A stretch of DNA of 64,000 nt from Massilia sp. H-1 (GCA_024703915.1 CP087969.1:3286001-3350000); one strand, 5' to 3'; positions 23,334 through 34,207 are shown, numbered from the stretch's first letter. A program made the numbers and translations. Notes: generated by a model not told the origin, from the sequence alone.

Positions 23334-24052
23334 GTGTCCAAGCTTCTTTCCCCTGTCGCCTTCGCACTGCTGCTGCCATTCGCGCCAGCGTGCGCCGCCG
23401 CGCCCGAGCTGGTCATGCTCGCCCCCGCCAACCACGCCATGCCGGTCGCGCAGTTTCAGGGTGGCGTGCTGACCGGCGGCATCCTGTGGGACATGGGCAC
23501 CCTGATCGCGGCCCGCCTGGGCCGCAGCGTGCGCTTTGTGACCGTGCCCAGCCGCCGTGTGGGGCTGGCGCTGACCCACGGCGACGCCGACGGCGTGTGC
23601 CTGGTCCAGCCTTCGTGGATCGATGGTTCCTTCCAGTGGACGGCCGACATCATCCCCACCGGGGGCGTGGTGCTCGCGCGCCGATGCAGCCGAGCCATCG
23701 CGCGCCTGACCGATTTGCGCGGCAAGAAGGTCGGCACCGTCATCGGCTACCGCTATCGCTACCTGGAGCCGGTGCTGGGCAAGGACTTTGTGCGCGACGA
23801 CGCGCCGTCGGTCGAGCATGCGCTGCGCAAGCTGATGGCCGGACGCACCCAGTACACGCTGATGGAATTGTCCACCGCCGCCTGGCACGTGAAGAACGAC
23901 GCCGCCCTGCGCCTGGACATCACCTATGAGAATTCACGCGCGCTGCGCCTTTTCCAGGCAGTCAGAACGTGCCGTTCGCCGATGTGCGGCGCGTGACCGA
24001 CGCCATGTTCAGCGACGGCAGCATCGACAAGATCATGGCGCGCTACCGCTGA
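23334..24052 (+). CDS. Orphan periplasmic substrate-binding protein (SBP family 3-like)
   Basis: About 240 residues. The first residues (SKLLSPVAFALLLPFAPACA) form a signal peptide with GTG start at 23334. The mature protein has the type II binding-protein pattern: 'GGILWDMGTLIAARLGRSV', 'VCLVQPSWIDGSFQWTADI', 'LTDLRGKKVGTVIGYRYRYL' and 'VRRVTDAMFSDGSIDKIMAR'. No permease or ATPase gene is adjacent, so it may feed a distant ABC transporter or act as a stand-alone sensor. Frame break near 23945; the true C-terminus ends at the TGA 24050-24052. Confidence 0.78.
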
Positions 24053-24273
24053 CCGGCCGCGCCGCCACTGTGTTGGTGCCGGTGCTTGAGCTGACCGGAC
24101 AAAGCTGTCGGTGCACCCTGGTGCCGACCGACTGCGCCATCGTAGCCTGCGCGCGTGACGTGCGCATGACAGGGAGGCACCGACTTTTTCGCGACCGTCA
24201 TCACCCTGTCATACCGGGCGCGCATACTGCATCTCGTTGGGTTGTTCCTGATTCTCTGATCTGATCTTTTCCC

Positions 24274-24301
24274 GCGCCCCGGTAAGGCGCAGGATTTTTT
24301 T
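24274..24301 (+). terminator. Possible terminator hairpin
   Basis: A GCGCC / GGCGC stem with a seven-base loop is followed by AGGA and a seven-T run. It is the only structure noticed in the ~300-base gap between the binding-protein gene and trmB, and is about 220 bases past the former's stop, so it may instead be an attenuator-like element before trmB. Confidence 0.45.
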
Positions 24302-24354
24302 GCGGCAGGCAGTGCGATATAATGTCGTCCCGCCTCATTTTCTCCTGTGCCGCC

Positions 24355-25062
24355 ATGTCCGCTGATACCCCGAACCGACCGATGTTGTACGACCCGACCG
24401 AACACCGGATTCGCAGCTTCGTCACACGCGCCAAGCCGTCTGTCGATCGCGCAGGCGCCGCACTGGAAGAACTGGGTCCGAAATTCCTGATCGAGTACGC
24501 CAAGGCGCCGCTCGACTTCGCCCAGGCCTTCGGCCGCACGGCGCCCGTGATCCTGGAAATCGGCTTCGGCATGGGCGACACCACGTCGCACATCGCCAAG
24601 GGCATGCCGGACAAGGACTTCATCGGGGTCGAGGTGCACACGCCGGGCGTGGGCAGCCTGCTCAAGCAGATCGGTGAACAGGAGCTGAGCAATCTGCGCC
24701 TGATCCAGCACGATGCGGTGGAAGTATTGAACCAGATGATCCCGGACGGCTCGCTGGCCGAAGCGTGCACGTGTTCTTCCCGGACCCGTGGCACAAGGCG
24801 CGCCACAACAAGCGGCGCCTGCTGCAACCGCCGTTCGTCAAGCTGCTGGCGCAAAAGCTGGCGCCGGGCGGCTACCTGCACTGCGCGACCGACTGGGAAG
24901 ACTACGCGGTCCAGATGCTCGACGTGCTGGGCGCCGAGGCGGCCCTGCAAAACACGGCCGACGGCTGCGCCGCAGCCTACTTACCGTCCGCTGACCAAGT
25001 TCGAGAACCGCGGCCTGAAACTCGGCCACGGGGTGTGGGACCTGGTGTTTACCAAGAAGTAA
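24355..25062 (+). CDS. trmB: tRNA (guanine-N7)-methyltransferase TrmB (frame broken)
   Basis: SAM-dependent methyltransferase making m7G46 in tRNA. Conserved blocks: '[14 protein letters not shown]', SAM loop '[16 protein letters not shown]', '[12 protein letters not shown]', the catalytic '[19 protein letters not shown]', and the C-terminal '[17 protein letters not shown]'. ATG 24355 is chosen because it matches the family length (~236 residues); an upstream ATG at 24322 is in frame. Breaks near 24765 and 24983. The gene stands alone on the plus strand, convergent with the DUF885 gene. Confidence 0.94.
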   Translation: MSADTPNRPMLYDPTEHRIRSFVTRAKPSVDRAGAALEELGPKFLIEYAKAPLDFAQAFGRTAPVILEIGFGMGDTTSHIAKGMPDKDFIGVEVHTPGVGSLLKQIGEQELSNLRLIQHDAVEVLNQMIPDGSLAEACTCSSRTRGTRRATTSGACCNRRSSSCWRKSWRRAATCTARPTGKTTRSRCSTCWAPRRPCKTRPTAAPQPTYRPLTKFENRGLKLGHGVWDLVFTKK

Positions 25063-25086
25063 GCCAGGCCCCCTGCTGGCGGCGGC

Positions 25087-26862
25087 TTACGCCGCCTTGC
25101 GGCTCGCGATCCATTCCTTCACGCGCTCTTCGAGCACGTTCAGCGGCAGCGCGCCGTTGCCGAGCACGGTGTCGTGGAAGCCGCGGATGTCGAACTTGTC
25201 GCCCAGCTGGGCCTTGGCCGATTCAGCGCAATTCCATGATCTTCAGCTGGCCGATCTTGTAGCCGAGCGCCTGGCCCGGCCACACGATGTAGCGGTCGGT
25301 CTCGCTCTGCACTTCCACTTCGGCCGTATTCGAATGCGCATGGAAGTAGTCGACCACCTGCTGGCGGCTCCACTTCTTGCTGTGCAGGCCGGTGTCGACC
25401 ACGAGGCGGATGGCGCGCAGCATTTCCGACTGCAGGTGCCCGTAGTAGCTGTACGGATCCTTGAAGAAGCCCAGCTCCGTGCCCAACTCCTCCGAATACA
25501 GCGCCCAGCCTTCCACGAACGCCGTGTAGAACGCGTACTTGCGGAATTCCGGCTGGTCGCTCAGCTCCTGGCCGATCGCGATCTGCATGTGGTGGCCCGG
25601 CACGCCTTCGTGGAAGGCGGTCGTTTCGATCTCGATCGTGGAACGCTTGGCGAAGTCGCCGGTATTGACCATCACCCGGCCCGGACGCTTGCCGTCAGGC
25701 GTGCCCAGATTGTAGGCCGCGCCCGAGGCTTCCTTCTCCTGGTAGCGCTCGACCTGTTCGATCTTCATTTTTCCCTGCGGCAGACGGCCGAACAGCTGCG
25801 GAATCTTTTCGTACATCTGGTCGGTATAGCGCTGGTACAGATCGACCATCTGCTGGCGCGAGGTCGGGTGCAGCGCGCGGTTCTTGTCCAGGCTGGCGTT
25901 GAAGCTCTTCAGATCCTTGAAACCGAGCTTGTTGGCCGTCTCCAGCATCTTGCCTTCGATGCGCGCCACTTCGGCCAGGCCGATGTTGTGGATCTGGTCG
26001 GCCGTCAGGTCGGTGGTGGTCGAACTCTTGACGCGGTACTTGTACATCGCCTCGCCGTTCGGCAGCGCCCACAGGCCGGGATCCTTGCGTCCGTGCGGTA
26101 CATAGTCGGCGGCGACGAAGGCGGCGAATTTTTTATAGGACGGCACCACGTCCTGCTCGATCGCCTTGAAGATGGCGGCGCGCAGGCGCTTCTTGTCGGC
26201 GGCCGTGAAGCTGGCCGGGAATTTCTTGACCGGCTCGGCGAACGGCGACGCCGCCGTTTTCATGGCCGCGATCTCGCGGCTCTGGCGCACGATCTTGGGC
26301 AGCACGAAGGCGGGCGGCATCAGGCCGTCGCGGATGCCGTTCTTCATCTGGACCATGGTTTCGTCGAACACGCGCGGCACCTGGTGCAGGCGCGCGATGT
26401 AATCCTCGTAATCCTTGACGCTCTCGAAGCTGAGCGCGGTGACCAGCTGCGGCAAATCGATCTGCACGCCCGAATTCTGCAGCACCGGCATCTCGTACAT
26501 CTTCAGGCGCGCCTTTCGATGTCTTCTTCGAGGCTGCCGATCTTCAGTTCGCGGTTGAGTTTTTCGGCAGGCGTGAAACCGGCCGGATCGATGGCCTTGA
26601 AGCGCTGCAGGAAGTCGATGCTGGCCTTGAGGTCGGCGTCGATGGCGGCCTGCGAGAAATCGGCCAGCTTGTCGTTGTAGCGCTTGTCGCCGATCTGCGA
26701 GGCGAATTCGGGGCTGGTGCGCATCGTGCGCTCCCAGGTTTCCTTGATCAGGTTGTCGAGCGCGGCGCGGCGCGTGGCCAGGTCGTCGGCAGCCTGGACG
26801 CCAACCGACAGGGCCAGCGACAGGAGCAGGGCCATGGCCCGCATGCTTGTATGTACCTTCAT
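25087..26862 (-). CDS. DUF885-family secreted zinc-peptidase-like protein
   Basis: About 591 residues with a signal peptide ([20 protein letters not shown], cleavage near VQA). The DUF885 domain holds the metallopeptidase-type motif '[11 protein letters not shown]' (HExxxxHH variant) with '[16 protein letters not shown]' downstream supplying the usual Glu, and the C-terminal '[19 protein letters not shown]' family block. Homologues are thought to be exported peptidases; substrate unknown. Breaks near 26510 and 25225; the true end is the TAA at 25087-25089 after 'EWIASRKAA'. Convergent with trmB. Confidence 0.88.
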
Positions 26863-26946
26863 GATGTCCTTAAGTGACGGATGCTGCCCGGTGCGGGTTT
26901 CTTATTGTATAGGCATTTTTTATGCAATAAGGATAGCCGTGTGGAC

Positions 26947-26988
26947 ATATGTATTAAATAAATCTCAAATTGATGTTTTAATACATAT
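26947..26988. promoter_or_regulatory. Perfect inverted repeat in the promoter region of the secreted-protein gene
   Basis: Two 12-base arms, ATATGTATTAAA (26947-26958) and TTTAATACATAT (26977-26988), are exact reverse complements with an 18-base spacer, in the A+T-rich gap upstream of the gene at 27060. It could be an operator with two half-sites or a stem in the 5' leader. Confidence 0.55.
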
Positions 26989-27059
26989 TGACCGAATTAT
27001 AATTATCGGGAGGGTATTCCTCGAGACAACACGATGACATTCACTATTTAAGGATAACA

Positions 27060-28178
27060 ATGAAAAAAATGGGATTGATCGCAGCATCGCTGGTACTGGT
27101 TTCCACCGGCGCCAGCGCCTTGCCGACCTCGTTCGGCGTGTCGGCCAGCTTCACGCCGAACGTGGTCGGCGCCAACCAGAGCACCACGTTCAACTGGAAC
27201 GCCGCGACCGGCGCCTTCTGCGAAGTCGAAGGCTTGCCTGGCGGGACCCGCACCGGCCGCACCGGTTCGTACACCTTTGTCGCGACCGAGTCGCTGACGG
27301 CCCACGTGAGCTGCGAAAAGATGGATGTGTTCGCCGGTAAATCGGCCACGCTGACGGTATCGAACGCGGCCCCGGTCGTCACCACCAAATTCACGCCGTC
27401 GACCGTGTACATCGGCGGCGCCGCCTCGACCTTCAGCTGGAGTTCGACCACGGCCAGCAGCTGCTCGAGCCCGCAAAACAGTGGCGTGGCCTAAGCACCT
27501 CGGGCAGCATTGCAGGTGGCCCCGGCCGCCAGCGTGTCGAGCCAGGCCATCACGGTCGACTGCAGCGGCCCGAACGGCACCGGCAGTTCCAGCGCCACGC
27601 TGAACACCGTGGTGGCGCCGCCAGCGCCGCCGACCGTGTTCGCCTGGGCTTCGCCGAGCTATCTGCAAGGTCCCGGCTTCGTCAGCGTCGGCTACAGCGC
27701 CACCAATGCCACTTCGTGCTGGGGCGGCGGCGGCTACTACGTCAGCTTCTCGACCGCGTTCCAGGTCGGCTGCACCGGTCCTGGCGGCAGCACCACGGCA
27801 TTCGCCTGGGTGACGGTGGCCATGTCGAACGGCTTCTCGGCACCGTACGCACCGATGTCGACCGCCAGCAAAGATGGCCGTCCGGCCGCGCAGAAACTGC
27901 GCGCCGCGCCCGTCAATCTGGCCCACCTGGGAATCGACCTGGCCAAGAAGCGCTACGAATCGGTGGAAGTCGACATGAACAAGGATGGCGCGCCGGACCT
28001 GCTGGTGGTCGACAAGCTCAAGCAACAGGCGCATATCCTGCTGGGCAAGAACGGCCAGTATCCGGCGATCGGCAAGACGGTCGAGAAAATCGGCAGCATC
28101 ACCCAGATCAAGGGTGTCTTCGTGCCGCTGTCGAACGCGCCCGGTGAAATCCGCGTGACGCTGGAAAGCCAGCAGTAA
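27060..28178 (+). CDS. Secreted protein with Ig-like repeats and a C-terminal FG-GAP/dockerin-like calcium motif
   Basis: About 372 residues. Signal peptide MKKMGLIAASLVLVSTGASA. Three similar ~80-residue beta domains follow, each with a Cys pair and a motif like 'FTPNVVGANQSTTFNWNAA', 'FTPSTVYIGGAASTFSWSS' and 'SPSYLQGPGFVSVGYSA' (immunoglobulin-like). The C-terminal part has 'VEVDMNKDGAPDLLVVD' (DxNxDGxxD calcium-binding loop) and 'AHILLGKNGQY', as in FG-GAP/VCBS repeats. Breaks at 27490 (GCCTAAGC) and 27512. Function unknown; adhesion or surface display is an inference. Followed by a hairpin and convergent with recQ. Confidence 0.75.
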
Positions 28179-28187
28179 GAGAAGGAA

Positions 28188-28212
28188 GGGGCCGCCGCAG
28201 GCGGGCGGCCCC
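28188..28212. terminator. GC-rich hairpin between convergent genes
   Basis: GGGGCCGCC (28188-28196) and GGCGGCCCC (28204-28212) form a perfect nine-pair stem between the stops of the secreted-protein gene and recQ. There is no T run, so it is only a probable transcript end. Confidence 0.55.
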
Positions 28213-28214
28213 GT

Positions 28215-30039
28215 TCAGATCATGTCCATGATGATGGCGACGATTTCGTCGCCATACGACACCAGCTTTTTCTCGCCCACGCCGGTGACGGTGCGCAGTT
28301 CGCCCAGCGAGGTGGGCTTGGCCTTGGCGATTTCGCGCAGCGTGGCGTCGACGAAGATCACGTAGGTTGGCACATTGTGCGCGCGCGCCGTTTCGACCCG
28401 CCACCAGCGCAGCTTCTCGAAAATCTCCTGCTCCGACTTCGACAGGTCCATCTCCACGTGGCCCTTGGTAAAGCAGAGGCCGCGCTTTTGCTTGACCGGT
28501 TTCTGGTACTGGCGCAGCTGCACCTTCTGGCCGCCCTTGAGCACGGGACGGGCCGCGTCAGGTCAGCTTGAGCGAACTGTAGACTTCATGGTCGACCGTG
28601 ACCAGGCCGAGCGCGATGGTCTGGCGCAGGATCGCGCGCCACTCGGCTTCGGCCCGTTCGGCGCCGATGCCGAACACCGACAGCGAATCGTGGTGCCACT
28701 GCTTGATGCGGTCCGACTCGACCCCGCGCAGCACGTCGATCACGTGGCCAAGCGGCGAAGCGCTGGTCGACCCGGTAGATCGCCGACAGCAGCTTTTGCA
28801 CCGGCACCGTGCCGTCGAACGAGACGGGCGGTATCAGGCAGGTGTCGCAGTTGCCGCAGGGCGTGGCCTGTTCGCCGAAATACTCGAGCAGGCGGGTGCG
28901 CTTCGGCACGACAGCGTCTCGCACAGGCCCAGCATGGCGTCGAGCTTCATCGACAGCACGCGCTTGAAGGTTTCGTCGGCTTCCGATTCGTCGATCATGC
29001 GCCGCTGCAGGACCACGTCCTGCAGGCCGTAGGCCATCCAGGCCGAAGCGGGCATGCCGTCGCAGTAAGCGCGCCCGGTCTCCTGGTAGTAGCCTTCGAT
29101 GCTCTTGGGCAGATCGAGGTGGCACACGAAGCGCACGTCCGGCTTGTCGATCCCCATCCCGAAGGCGATGGTGGCGACCATGACGATGGCGTCCTCGCGC
29201 AGGAAGCGGGCCTGGTTGGCGCTGCGCTTGGCGTAGTCCATCCCGGCGTGATAGGGCAGGGCGCGGACGCCGTGTTCGTTGAGGAAGTCGGCCGTCTCTT
29301 CGACCTTCTTGCGCGACAGGCAGTACACGATCTTAAGCGTCGCCGCCATGTTCGGTGGTGATGAAGTCGATCAGCTGCTTGCGCCCGTTGGCCTTCTCCA
29401 CGATCTGGTAGCGGATGTTGGGGCGGTCGAACGAGGACACGAACTGGCGTGCGTCGCCCAGCTGCAGGCGCAGCGCGATTTCGGCGCGGGTCTGCTGGTC
29501 GGCGGTGGCGGTGAGCGCGATGCGCGGCACTTGCAGGGAAGCGCTCGTGCAGGATCGACAGCTTGATGTATTCGGGCCGGAAATCGTGGCCCCATTGCGA
29601 GACGCAGTGCGCCTCGTCGATCGCGAACAGGGCGATCTTTGACGCTTCGAACAGGTCCAGGCAGCGCGGCGTCATCAGGCGCTCGGGCGCCACGTAGACC
29701 AGGTCGATCTCGCCGGTGCGCACCAGGCGCTCGATGCGCATCGACTCTTCGAACGTTTGGGTGGAATTGAGGAAGGCGGCGCGCACGCCGACTTCGGCCA
29801 GCGCGTCGACCTGGTCCTGCATCAGCGCGATCAGGGGCGAGACCACCACGCCCACGCCGTCGCGCAGCAGGGCCGGGATCTGGTAGCACAGCGACTTGCC
29901 GCCGCCGGTCGGCATCAGGACCAGGGCGTCGCCGCCGCTGGCCACGTGTTCGACGATCTCGGCCTGCTGGCCGCGGAAGGCCGGATAGCCGAAGACGGTC
30001 TGCAGCAGGTCGAGGGCGCGCGCCGGTGCCGGGTTCCAT
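28215..30039 (-). CDS. recQ: ATP-dependent DNA helicase RecQ (frame broken)
   Basis: 3'-5' DNA helicase of recombination and fork repair, ~608 residues. Present in order: '[15 protein letters not shown]', Walker A '[17 protein letters not shown]', DEAH box '[17 protein letters not shown]', motif VI region 'GYYQETGRA', zinc-binding 'CGNCDTC', winged helix, and a C-terminal HRDC domain ('[16 protein letters not shown]', '[16 protein letters not shown]'). Start ATG 30039 shares one base with the uppP stop (TAATG). Breaks near 30010, 29540, 29335, 28910, 28765 and 28560. Co-directional with uppP. Confidence 0.94.
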
Positions 30040-30876
30040 TATTCTACCCAATGGACCCAGCCGAAGTGCGAGGTGGCCAGCACCATGATGCCGAAGGCGA
30101 TGCGGTACCAGGCGAACGCCGTGAAGTCGTGGCTGCTGATGTAGCGCAGCAGCCAGCGCACGCACAGGAAGGCGGAAATGAAGGCGGCCAGGGTACCGAC
30201 GGTAAACAGCGGCAGGTCGGCGGCGGACAGCAGTTCGCGGTTCTTGATCAGTTCATAGGCGGTCGCGATCATCAGGGTCGGGATCGCGAGGAAGAACGAG
30301 AATTCGGTGGCGGCCTTGCAGGGTGAGCCCGAACATCATCGATCCGATGATGGTGGCGCCGGAGCGGCTGGTGCCGGGAATCAGGGCGACGGCCTGGGCG
30401 CAGCCGACCTTGAGGGCGTCGAGCGCGGTCATGTCGTCGATGTCCTGCACGCGCTGGGCGACCGGATTGGCCTTGTTGCGCTGCTCGACCCACAGGATGA
30501 TCACGCCGCCGATGATGAACGAGAGGGCCACCGGGACCGGGTGGAACAGCTTGGCCTTGATCAGCTTGCCGAACGCGAGGCCGAGCAGGGCCAGCGGCAG
30601 GAAGGCGATCATCAGGTTGAGCACGAATTTTTGCTGTTTGCGCTCGGAAAACAAGCCCTTGAACACGGCCAGGATGCGCACATGGAATTCCCACACCACG
30701 GCCAGGATGGCGCCGGACTGGATCACGATCTTGAAGACGTTCGATTTTTCGTCGGTGAAATTGAGCAGGCTGCCTAAAGCCAGGATCAGGTGACCGGTCG
30801 ACGAAATCGGCAGGAATTCGGTAAAGCCCTCGACCAGACCCATGACGATGGCTTTAATCGCAAGAATAATATCCAT
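30039..30876 (-). CDS. uppP: Undecaprenyl-diphosphatase UppP/BacA (frame broken)
   Basis: Inner-membrane enzyme that recycles undecaprenyl pyrophosphate to the lipid carrier for peptidoglycan and O-antigen synthesis. The two catalytic motifs are clear: '[20 protein letters not shown]' and '[19 protein letters not shown]'. About 278 residues and eight helices expected. One true break lies near 30315. At 30774-30782 the stretch GCTTTAGGC replaces an expected Ala-Gly codon pair with three extra bases, which keeps the frame but adds a residue in '[12 protein letters not shown]'. Upstream gene of the uppP-recQ pair. Confidence 0.95.
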
Positions 30877-31081
30877 GTAGACGCTTAAATGTGTAAATGA
30901 AATGCGCGCCTGAGCGGGTGCATCGTGAGGGCTCGAAGCTTACCACGAGCGGGCTTTCGGCCCCCTGCGCCCGATGCAGAAACCCGCTGTTGGCCGCCCT
31001 TTGCTGGGCAAAATGTTGCTAATCAGTCAGCATTAACCTACACTGGGCTAGCCATGTGGCCTCTCTACCCAGGAGCAATCG

Positions 31082-31531
31082 ATGAAAAACCATGTTGTCA
31101 TCGCTTTGCTGGCGCTGTCCCTCCCGCTGGCGCAGGCGCAGAACCCGGCGCCGCGCATCGCCGTGCAGGCAGCCAGCCCGGCCGATGTCCGGCTGGCCGA
31201 CATCGACCGGAAAATCAAGGCCCTTGAAGACAAGCTGAGCGCCGTGCAGGCGGAGAACGCCGAGCTCAAACAGCAGCTGAGCCAGCAAAAGACGTCGATC
31301 AAGGCGATCGACATGGTGGTGGGCGATTTCACCCGGACCACGTTCCCGGCCCACGTCGCCGCCTACGAGCGGCATGTGCACTTCATTAACCACGTGCGAT
31401 TTGGCGGCTTCGAGACGATCAAGGCGCGCGAAACCGGTCCCCTGGTGCGGGTCATGCTGGCCGGGGAAAAGGCAATGTCTGGACCGGCAAGCCTAACCAG
31501 CCGAGCAACGCCGACAAGCTTAGCCGACTGA
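31082..31531 (+). CDS. Small periplasmic coiled-coil protein
   Basis: About 150 residues with signal peptide MKNHVVIALLALSLPLAQAQ. Residues ~38-75 ('DIDRKIKALEDKLSAVQAEN', 'LKQQLSQQKTSIKAID') form a heptad coiled coil; the rest ('TFPAHVAAYERHVHFINHVR') is of unknown fold. One A lost in a run near 31470 and one base gained at 31519-31525 (GCTTAGC) cancel, so the literal frame reaches the same stop with a garbled middle. No family recognised. It is convergent with the NUDIX gene. Confidence 0.6.
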   Translation: MKNHVVIALLALSLPLAQAQNPAPRIAVQAASPADVRLADIDRKIKALEDKLSAVQAENAELKQQLSQQKTSIKAIDMVVGDFTRTTFPAHVAAYERHVHFINHVRFGGFETIKARETGPLVRVMLAGEKAMSGPASLTSRATPTSLAD

Positions 31532-31535
31532 GGCG

Positions 31536-32074
31536 CTAGGCGCCGCCCAGCTTGCGCAAAAAGCGCGCCATCTGCGGATCGCTGCGCGCGAACGGCACCT
31601 CGGCAAAGGCGAACCAGCGCACGGCGGCGAATTCGCCCGTGTCGAAGCGGATCGCCTGATCGCGCCGGACCCGCACCTGGTACCAGAGCGAAACGTCGGT
31701 GTGGTAGGCCGTCAGGCCGACCGTGGTGGACACGGTCAGCATCAGCGGCGGGCCGACCGGATGCGGCATGACAAAGCCCAGTTCTTCCTGCAGTTCGCGC
31801 TCGACCGTGGCGCGCGGGTGTTCGCCTTCGTCCACATGGCCGCCCGTGGGCAGCCACAGCTGGGCGTTGCGGTGGTCGGCCAGCAACACGTGGCTGCCGT
31901 CGTGCACCACAAAATACGACACCAGGTGACGCGGCGGGGTGGCCGGTTTGGCCAGCCAAGCACAACTGGGCGCCGGAGTCGATCCAGGCCAGGGTGCTTA
32001 AGCAAGATCGTCTTGTTCGATGGCGTCGGCGGGAACGATGCTTAAGCAATTTCGTGGCGAATCTGTGCGCGCAT
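31536..32074 (-). CDS. NUDIX hydrolase (frame broken)
   Basis: Nucleotide-pyrophosphatase-fold protein, ~179 residues. The Nudix box is complete: 'GGHVDEGEHPRATVERELQE' then ELGF, following GX5EX7REUXEEXGU. I chose ATG 32074, which gives 'MRAQIRHEIAGIVPADAIEQ' after correcting two GCTTAAGC sites at 32039 and 31997; the conserved region alone starts at 'SYFVVHDGSHVLLADHRNAQ'. The ATG directly follows the stop of the YkgJ gene. Substrate unknown. Confidence 0.85.
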
Positions 32075-32351
32075 TCAGTGTGGGGCGGTGGCGATTTCAA
32101 GGGTGGTGAGCCAGGCAATGGCATGCTCGCGGCTGGTGCCGCACATCTCGTGCGAGGCTTGCAGGCTAGGCGCAGAACGCGGGCCGCTCGGGCTGGCCGA
32201 AAATGGCGCAGCCGTTGTCGTCCATCAGCTGCACGCAGCGCACGCCAGCTCGCTTGCCGTTCGGCATGCCGGGAATGGGCGAGGTGATCGAGGGCGCGGT
32301 GCAGCAGGCGCCGCAGCCAGGGCGGCAGCTGGGCTGGTCAGGACGGTTCAT
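32075..32351 (-). CDS. YkgJ-family (UPF0153) cysteine-cluster protein
   Basis: About 92 residues with the CxxxCxxCC-type metal-binding cluster 'CRPGCGACC' near the N-terminus, then '[20 protein letters not shown]' with 'FC' later, as in UPF0153 zinc/iron-chelating proteins. A break at 32165 (GCTAGGC) separates the last 30 residues ('[20 protein letters not shown]'). Its TGA abuts the ATG of the NUDIX gene, suggesting co-expression. Function unknown. Confidence 0.82.
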
Positions 32352-32376
32352 GCCGCCAGTATACAGGGTCGGGCCG

Positions 32377-32817
32377 CTACTTCGCCTTGCGCGAAGACCA
32401 GTGCACGTGCACGATCACCCAGCCCTCGCCTTTCTTCTCGAGCAGCGCCGTCTCGACGCCGAAGGAATGGATGGCCTTGCCCTTGAGCGTGCCGCTCGTC
32501 TCCGTCTCTTCTAGCACGCTGGCGGTGGCGCCGTCCACCCGCTCGGTATGCTTGAGCACCTTGCGCGTGGTCGCCTTGCCGAACTCGATGTCGCTCTAGC
32601 CAGGTGGTGGCTCGCGTATTCGTCGCGCGAGCGCTCCACGTAGCCCGACTCGTAAATCATGATGTCCGGGCTCATCAGGGCCAGCGCGCGCTCCTTGTCG
32701 CCCGCATGGATGGCGGCATGGAAGGCGGTCACGGTCTCGGACGGCGTGGCGGCCAGGGCAGCCGGCGCCGAGCAGCGCGGCGCAAACGAACAGCGATCTT
32801 TTCATGTCAATGGCCAT
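32377..32817 (-). CDS. NTF2-like (SnoaL-fold) exported protein
   Basis: About 147 residues: signal peptide ([19 protein letters not shown]), then a cone-shaped NTF2-like domain ('[20 protein letters not shown]', '[20 protein letters not shown]', '[13 protein letters not shown]'). The start at 32817 has AAAGGAGG at ideal spacing, and that ribosome-binding site lies inside the last codons of the multicopper oxidase gene (11-base overlap), so it is coupled to it. Breaks near 32765 and 32600. Small proteins of this type recur in copper-resistance clusters, but the role is not known. Confidence 0.78.
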
Positions 32818-34193
32818 GGTGGCCTCCTTTGGTCACTTTCAGAATCTTTTCGCCGGGCTTGGCGGCCATGCAGTCGGCGTCGGGGGCGCTGCCGGGGCGG
32901 GCGCCGCGGTGGCGGCATCCTGTAATTCGTAGGCGACGCTGCCGGGCGGATGCTGGTACCAGCCCGGGTCCTTGTAGTCGTCGCGCGCCAGGCCTTTGCG
33001 GATTTTCATGTTGGTAAACATCCCGCCCATGCCGATCGCGCCGAACGGGCCGGTGCCGGTCATCATCGGCAGGGTATTGTCCGGCAGCGGCATTTCCATT
33101 TCGCCCATGTCGGCCATGCCCTTGTCGCCCATGATCATGTAGTCGGGGACCAGCTTGTTGATCTTGGCGAGCACGTCGCGCTGGTCGACCCCGATCATGG
33201 TCGGCACGTCGTGGCCCATGGCGTTCATGGTGTGGTGCGATTTATGGCAGTGGAAGGCCCAGTCGCCCGGTTCGTCGGCCACGAATTCGATCGCGCGCAT
33301 CTGGCCGACGGCGATATCGGTCGTCACTTCCGGCCAGCGCGAGGCGGGCGGGGTCCAGCCGCCGTCGGTGCCGGTGACGGTGAATTCGTGCCCGTGCATG
33401 TGAATCGGGTGATTCGTCATGGTCAGGTTGCTTAAGCCCCGGATACGCACGCGGTCGCCCTGGCGCATGACCATCGGGTCGATGCCGGGAAAGGCGCGGC
33501 TGTTGAAGGTCCACAGATTGAAGTCGGTCATCGTGTTGACCTTGGGCGTGAAGCTGCCCGGATCGATATCGTAGGACGCGAGCAGGAAGCAGAAATCGCG
33601 GTCGACACGCATGAAGCGCGGGTCTTTCGGGTGCGTGATCCACAGGCCCATCATCCCCATCGCCATCTGCGTCATTTCGTCGGCGTGCGGGTGGTACATG
33701 AAGGTGCCCGCGCGGCGCGCCACGAATTCGTAGACGAAGGTCTTGCCGGGCCCGATGCCGGGCTGGGTGATGCCGGTGATGCCGTCCATGCCGTTCGGCA
33801 GGCGCTGGCCGTGCCAGTGCATGCTGGTGTGCTCAGGGCAGCTTGTTGGTGACGAAGATGCGCACCCGGTCGCCCTCGACCACTTCAATGGTCGGTCCCG
33901 GCGACTGGCCGTTGTAGCCCCACAGATTGGCCTTCATGCCGGGCGCGATTTCGCGCACCACCGGTTCGGCCACCAGGTGAAATTCCTTGACGCCGTCCTT
34001 CATGCGCCATGGCAGGGTCCAGCCGTTCAGGGTGACCACCGGGTTGTACGGGCGGCCGGTGGGCGGGGCCAGCGGCGGCTGGGTGCCGAAGCGTGCTCCA
34101 TCAGCACCGCTTCCGGCAGCGAGGCAGCGCTGCCAAGCGCGAGACGGCGGCGCTGGCCACGGCGGCGGTGAAGAAACTCCTGCGTGAAACCAT
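32807..34193 (-). CDS. Tat-exported multicopper oxidase, CopA-like (frame broken)
   Basis: About 462 residues, probably oxidising Cu(I) in the periplasm. Start ATG 34193 gives a twin-arginine leader (MVSRRSFFTAAVAS) behind AAGGAAG. Copper ligands: type 3/2 'HTSMHWHGQ', 'GTFMYHPHADEMTQM', then 'NHPIHMHGHEF' and 'WAFHCHKSHHTMNAMGH' (type 1 Cys in HCH). The C-terminus is Met- and His-rich (GMADMGEMEM, GGHHGH). Breaks near 34120, 33835 and 32880. At 33428-33435 an in-frame GCTTAAGC gives the odd 'RGLSNLT', where Ala-Gly-Asn-Leu is expected. Confidence 0.92.
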
Positions 34194-34207
34194 GTTCGCT
34201 TCCTTGT

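Noticed and set aside
25097..26680. A 527-codon plus-strand frame across the DUF885 gene
   Set aside because: Antisense shadow; the minus strand encodes a full DUF885 protein with its HEGVPGHH motif.
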